A stretch of 64,000 bases of DNA from Bacteroides fragilis (GTDB taxonomy: Bacteria > Bacillota > Clostridia > Lachnospirales > Lachnospiraceae): the NCBI GenBank assembly GCA_023664485.1, contig JAMPFK010000002.1, forward strand, positions 1 through 64,000, in the 5' to 3' direction. The number at the start of each line of letters is the position of its first letter. The stretch's first letter is position 1. Under the pieces are notes generated by a model. The model saw only the letters and a list, made by a program, of their open reading frames with translations, had not been told where the DNA came from and ran no database searches. Of the stretch, positions 61,109 to 64,000 are shown piece after piece. Both the position numbers and the translations under genes were made by a program.

Positions 61109-62452
61109 ATGGGAAAGAAAAAAGCCAGGCCGGTCGTGGCGGTGGTGGGCAGGCCCAATGTGGGAAAATCCACGCTGTTCAATGCACTGGCGGGAGAGAA
61201 GATATCAATCGTAAAAGATACGCCGGGCATTACGCGCGACAGAATCTATGCCGATGTCACCTGGCTGGATATGGCTTTTACGTTAATCGATACGGGAGGC
61301 ATCGAGCCGGAGAGCAAGGACATTATTTTGAGCCAGATGCGCGAGCAGGCGCAGATCGCCATCGATACCGCGGACGTCATCCTTTTTATGGTGGACGTCA
61401 AACAGGGGCTTGTGGATACGGATTTCAAGGTGGCGGATATGCTGCGCCGTTCCGGGAAGCCCATCGTGCTCGCCGTCAATAAGGTGGACAGCTATCAGAA
61501 ATACAGGATGGATGTATATGAGTTCTATAACCTTGGCATCGGAGAACCTTTTGCCATTTCTTCCGCCAATAAACAGGGAATCGGCGATCTGCTGGATGAG
61601 GTCGCGTCCCATTTTAAGCAAAATGCGGCGCAGGAAGAAGAGGAAGAGGACGACCGGACGCGGGTAGCCATTGTTGGAAAGCCCAACGTGGGCAAATCTT
61701 CCATCATCAATAAACTGATCGGGGAGAATCGTCTGATCGTATCCGATATCGCGGGTACGACGCGGGATGCGGTCGATACGGAGATCGTTTACAACGGAAA
61801 GGGATATGTCTTCATCGATACGGCCGGTCTGCGGCGGAAAAATAAGATCAAAGAAGAGCTGGAACGGTATATGATCATCCGCACTGTTACGGCGGTAGAG
61901 CGGGCGGATATCGCCGTGCTCGTTATCGACGCAGTGGAGGGCGTAACGGAGCAGGATGCCAAAATTGCGGGGATCGCCCATGACAGGGGCAAGGCGACGA
62001 TCATCGCGGTCAATAAATGGGATCTGATCGAGAAAGATAATAAGACTGTCAACCGGTTCACGCAGAAAATCAGGCAGATCCTTTCTTTTATGCCTTACGC
62101 GGAGATTCTTTTCATTTCCGCGGAGACAGGACAGCGGCTGACGAAGCTTTATCAGACGATCGATATCGTGCATGAGAATCATGCGATGCGCGTCGCTACG
62201 GGCGTTTTGAATGAGATCATGGCGGAAGCGGTGGCGATGCAGCAGCCGCCTTCGGATAAGGGGAAAAGGCTCCGGCTGTACTATATTACCCAGGCGGCGG
62301 TCAAGCCGCCGACCTTCGTGATCTTTGTGAACGATAAGGAACTGATGCACTTTTCCTATACGAGATATATTGAGAATCAGATTCGGGAAGCCTTTGGCTT
62401 CCGGGGAACGCCGCTTAAATTCATTATCAGGGAAAGGAAGGAAAATAAGTAA
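61109..62452 (+). CDS. der: GTPase Der (EngA)
   Basis: 447 residues with two tandem G domains, P-loops GRPNVGKST (near 14) and GKPNVGKSS (near 188), each with DTxG and NKxD motifs, and a C-terminal KH-like domain. Essential for 50S subunit assembly. Acidic linker EEEEEDD between the G domains. In the DUF512-der-plsY-gpsA order typical of Clostridia. Confidence 0.98.
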   Translation: MGKKKARPVVAVVGRPNVGKSTLFNALAGEKISIVKDTPGITRDRIYADVTWLDMAFTLIDTGGIEPESKDIILSQMREQAQIAIDTADVILFMVDVKQGLVDTDFKVADMLRRSGKPIVLAVNKVDSYQKYRMDVYEFYNLGIGEPFAISSANKQGIGDLLDEVASHFKQNAAQEEEEEDDRTRVAIVGKPNVGKSSIINKLIGENRLIVSDIAGTTRDAVDTEIVYNGKGYVFIDTAGLRRKNKIKEELERYMIIRTVTAVERADIAVLVIDAVEGVTEQDAKIAGIAHDRGKATIIAVNKWDLIEKDNKTVNRFTQKIRQILSFMPYAEILFISAETGQRLTKLYQTIDIVHENHAMRVATGVLNEIMAEAVAMQQPPSDKGKRLRLYYITQAAVKPPTFVIFVNDKELMHFSYTRYIENQIREAFGFRGTPLKFIIRERKENK

Positions 62453-62453
62453 A

Positions 62454-63128
62454 GTGGAACGGATAATTTGTTTGGCTATCGGCTATCTATTCGGCCTTTT
62501 TCAGACTGCCTATATCTATGGAAAGCTGCATGGAATCGACATCAGAAATTATGGAAGCGGCAACGCGGGAACGACGAATACGCTGCGGGTGCTCGGTACG
62601 AAAGCGGGCCTGATCGTGCTGTTTGGCGATATCATGAAATGTATTCTCGTCGTTGTGCTGACAGGATTTTTATTCGGCAGGAGCCATCCGGATACGATCT
62701 ATCTGTTAAAGCTCTATGCGGCGACGGGCGCAATCTTAGGGCATGATTTTCCTTTTTATCTCCATTTCAAGGGCGGAAAAGGCATCGCGGCGACGGCGGG
62801 TCTGATTCTTTCCTACCATCCCTGTTTTATCCCGATGGGCGTTCTTTTGTTCTTCGGCGCCTTTTTCCTGACACATTATGTATCGCTCGGCTCATTGCTC
62901 GTTTACGCGGGCTTTATGATCGAGATCGTCGTGCTCGGACAGAGGGGGATCTTCGGGCTCAGTCAGGCGCATCTGATCGAGCTCTATGCCATCGCGGCGT
63001 TCTTGACGGTTATGGCGTATTATAAGCACAGAGAGAATATCGTCCGGCTCTTAAAAGGCGAGGAGCGGAAAACCTATCTGACCCATAAGAAGGACGGGGC
63101 AAAGGCGGAGGAGACGGAGAAAAAGTAA
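62454..63128 (+). CDS. plsY: Acyl-phosphate:glycerol-3-phosphate acyltransferase PlsY
   Basis: 224 residues from the GTG at 62454, one base after the der stop. Membrane protein with about five segments and the PlsY loops GSGNAGTTN, GHDFPFYLHFKGGKG and a late TH/VSLGS. Makes lysophosphatidic acid using acyl-phosphate. C-terminal tail is Lys/Glu-rich and longer than usual. An upstream in-frame ATG lies inside der and is rejected. Confidence 0.95.
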   Translation: MERIICLAIGYLFGLFQTAYIYGKLHGIDIRNYGSGNAGTTNTLRVLGTKAGLIVLFGDIMKCILVVVLTGFLFGRSHPDTIYLLKLYAATGAILGHDFPFYLHFKGGKGIAATAGLILSYHPCFIPMGVLLFFGAFFLTHYVSLGSLLVYAGFMIEIVVLGQRGIFGLSQAHLIELYAIAAFLTVMAYYKHRENIVRLLKGEERKTYLTHKKDGAKAEETEKK

Positions 63129-63177
63129 GCGGTAAAAGCAGAAAGCGGAAGGTAAATTGCGAAAGGCGGGAAAGGAT

Positions 63178-64000
63178 ATGGCGGATATCAGTATTATCGG
63201 AGCGGGAAGCTGGGGAACGGCATTAGCGTTGCTGCTTTATCGAAACGGACACCGGGTGACGGTCTGGTCGATTATGGAACAGGAAATTGAAATGCTGGAG
63301 AAAGAGCATGAACATAAAGAGAAGCTTCCGGGAGTCAAACTGCCGGAAGATATGGTCTTTACTACCGATCTGGAAGCGGCCGTCACGGGAAAAGACGTGC
63401 TGGTGCTGGCAGTGCCCTCGCCCTATACGCGTTCCACTTCCCGTAATATGGCGGCTTATGTGAAGGAAGGGCAGATTGTTGTCAATGTGGCAAAAGGCAT
63501 CGAGGAGACGACCCTGTTTACCCTGTCTGAAATTATCGAAGAAGAGATCCCGCAGGCAAAAGCAGCGGTTCTTTCCGGTCCTTCCCATGCGGAAGAGGTG
63601 GGCAGAGGCATCCCGACCACAATCGTTGTAGGAGCCAGAAAAAAAGATACCGCGGAGTATCTGCAGAATATTTTTATGAACGAGGTTTTCCGCGTTTATA
63701 TCAGCCCCGATGTGCTCGGCATCGAGCTCGGCGCGGCGTTAAAGAATGTCGTTGCGCTGGCGGCCGGCATCGCGGACGGCCTCGGATATGGGGACAATAC
63801 GAAAGCGGCGCTGATTACGCGGGGGATTGCGGAGATTGCAAGGCTCGGAACCGCTATGGGAGGAAAATGGGAAACTTTCTGCGGCCTGACCGGAATCGGC
63901 GATCTGATCGTTACCTGTGCCTCTATGCATTCCCGCAACCGGCGGGCGGGTATTTTAATCGGGCAGGGCCATACGATGGAAGAGGCGATGGCGGAAGTCA
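63178..64000 (+). CDS. gpsA: NAD(P)-dependent glycerol-3-phosphate dehydrogenase (3' end outside window)
   Basis: At least 274 residues, running off the window. Rossmann motif GAGSWGTALA (8-17), VAKGIEE, SGPSHAEEV, the catalytic-lysine segment GAALKNVVALAAGIADG and CGLTGIGDLIVT. Supplies glycerol-3-phosphate to PlsY, encoded just upstream (49-bp gap). Start ATG follows AAAGG. Confidence 0.96.
   Translation, partial: MADISIIGAGSWGTALALLLYRNGHRVTVWSIMEQEIEMLEKEHEHKEKLPGVKLPEDMVFTTDLEAAVTGKDVLVLAVPSPYTRSTSRNMAAYVKEGQIVVNVAKGIEETTLFTLSEIIEEEIPQAKAAVLSGPSHAEEVGRGIPTTIVVGARKKDTAEYLQNIFMNEVFRVYISPDVLGIELGAALKNVVALAAGIADGLGYGDNTKAALITRGIAEIARLGTAMGGKWETFCGLTGIGDLIVTCASMHSRNRRAGILIGQGHTMEEAMAEV

Overview
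The window looks like core chromosome of a Gram-positive anaerobe of the class Clostridia, most likely family Lachnospiraceae. The support is indirect. Gene orders such as ylxM-ffh-rpsP-khpA-rimM-trmD and DUF512-der-plsY-gpsA are typical. AGGAGG-type ribosome binding sites and GTG/TTG starts are common. There is a giant 2-hydroxyacyl-CoA dehydratase activase, a mid-GC base composition, and a tRNA without an encoded CCA. No species can be named from the sequence alone.

Layout. 1-739: an AT-rich edge with a zinc-ribbon gene tail, a small unknown ORF and a 103-bp palindromic MITE-like element. 740-6326: mecA, an alpha/beta hydrolase, a DEAD-box helicase, a YgjP-type metallopeptidase on the minus strand, an array of 95-bp double-hairpin repeats, and gpmI. 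6416-12036: two convergent glycosidase genes, GH115 and GH42. 12101-15735: a GntR/YtrA-type regulator with an ABC exporter, read from a near-consensus promoter with an operator lying over it. 16010-20202: a MacB-type ABC system whose middle gene encodes a membrane-anchored extracellular protein. 20382-23989: the SRP and ribosome-maturation cluster, which ends at a tyrosine recombinase remnant where rplS would normally follow.

24326-30108: metA and the dehydratase activase on the minus strand, with small unknown genes on the plus strand between them. 30394-32454: three genes in a row encoding an apparently inactive rhomboid-like protein, a sigma-70 look-alike that has lost its promoter-contacting residues, and an unknown protein. 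32743-34858: a glycosyltransferase and an unknown partner. 34947-47747: an M16C peptidase, a DUF4349 lipoprotein, era, a YqzL-like protein, recO, a lipoprotein, glyS, alaS, ung and lysA. 47800-64000: tRNA-Leu(CAA), a zf-HC2 membrane protein, polA, coaE, a large FtsA-like protein, walJ, an ACT-domain protein, a PFL/DUF711 protein, a MATE exporter, a DtxR-type regulator with a long PRPP synthetase on the minus strand, then a DUF512 radical SAM protein, der, plsY and the start of gpsA.

Most of the window is housekeeping: translation, DNA repair, cell envelope lipid and nucleotide precursor genes. The accessory features worth a second look are the sigma look-alike gene group, the double-hairpin repeat array, two palindromic insertions, the integrase scar in the trmD region, and a recurring translation-start arrangement (AAAGGCATGGT followed by the real start 11-12 bases later) at four genes. 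No CRISPR array, rRNA operon, complete prophage or intact insertion sequence was seen.
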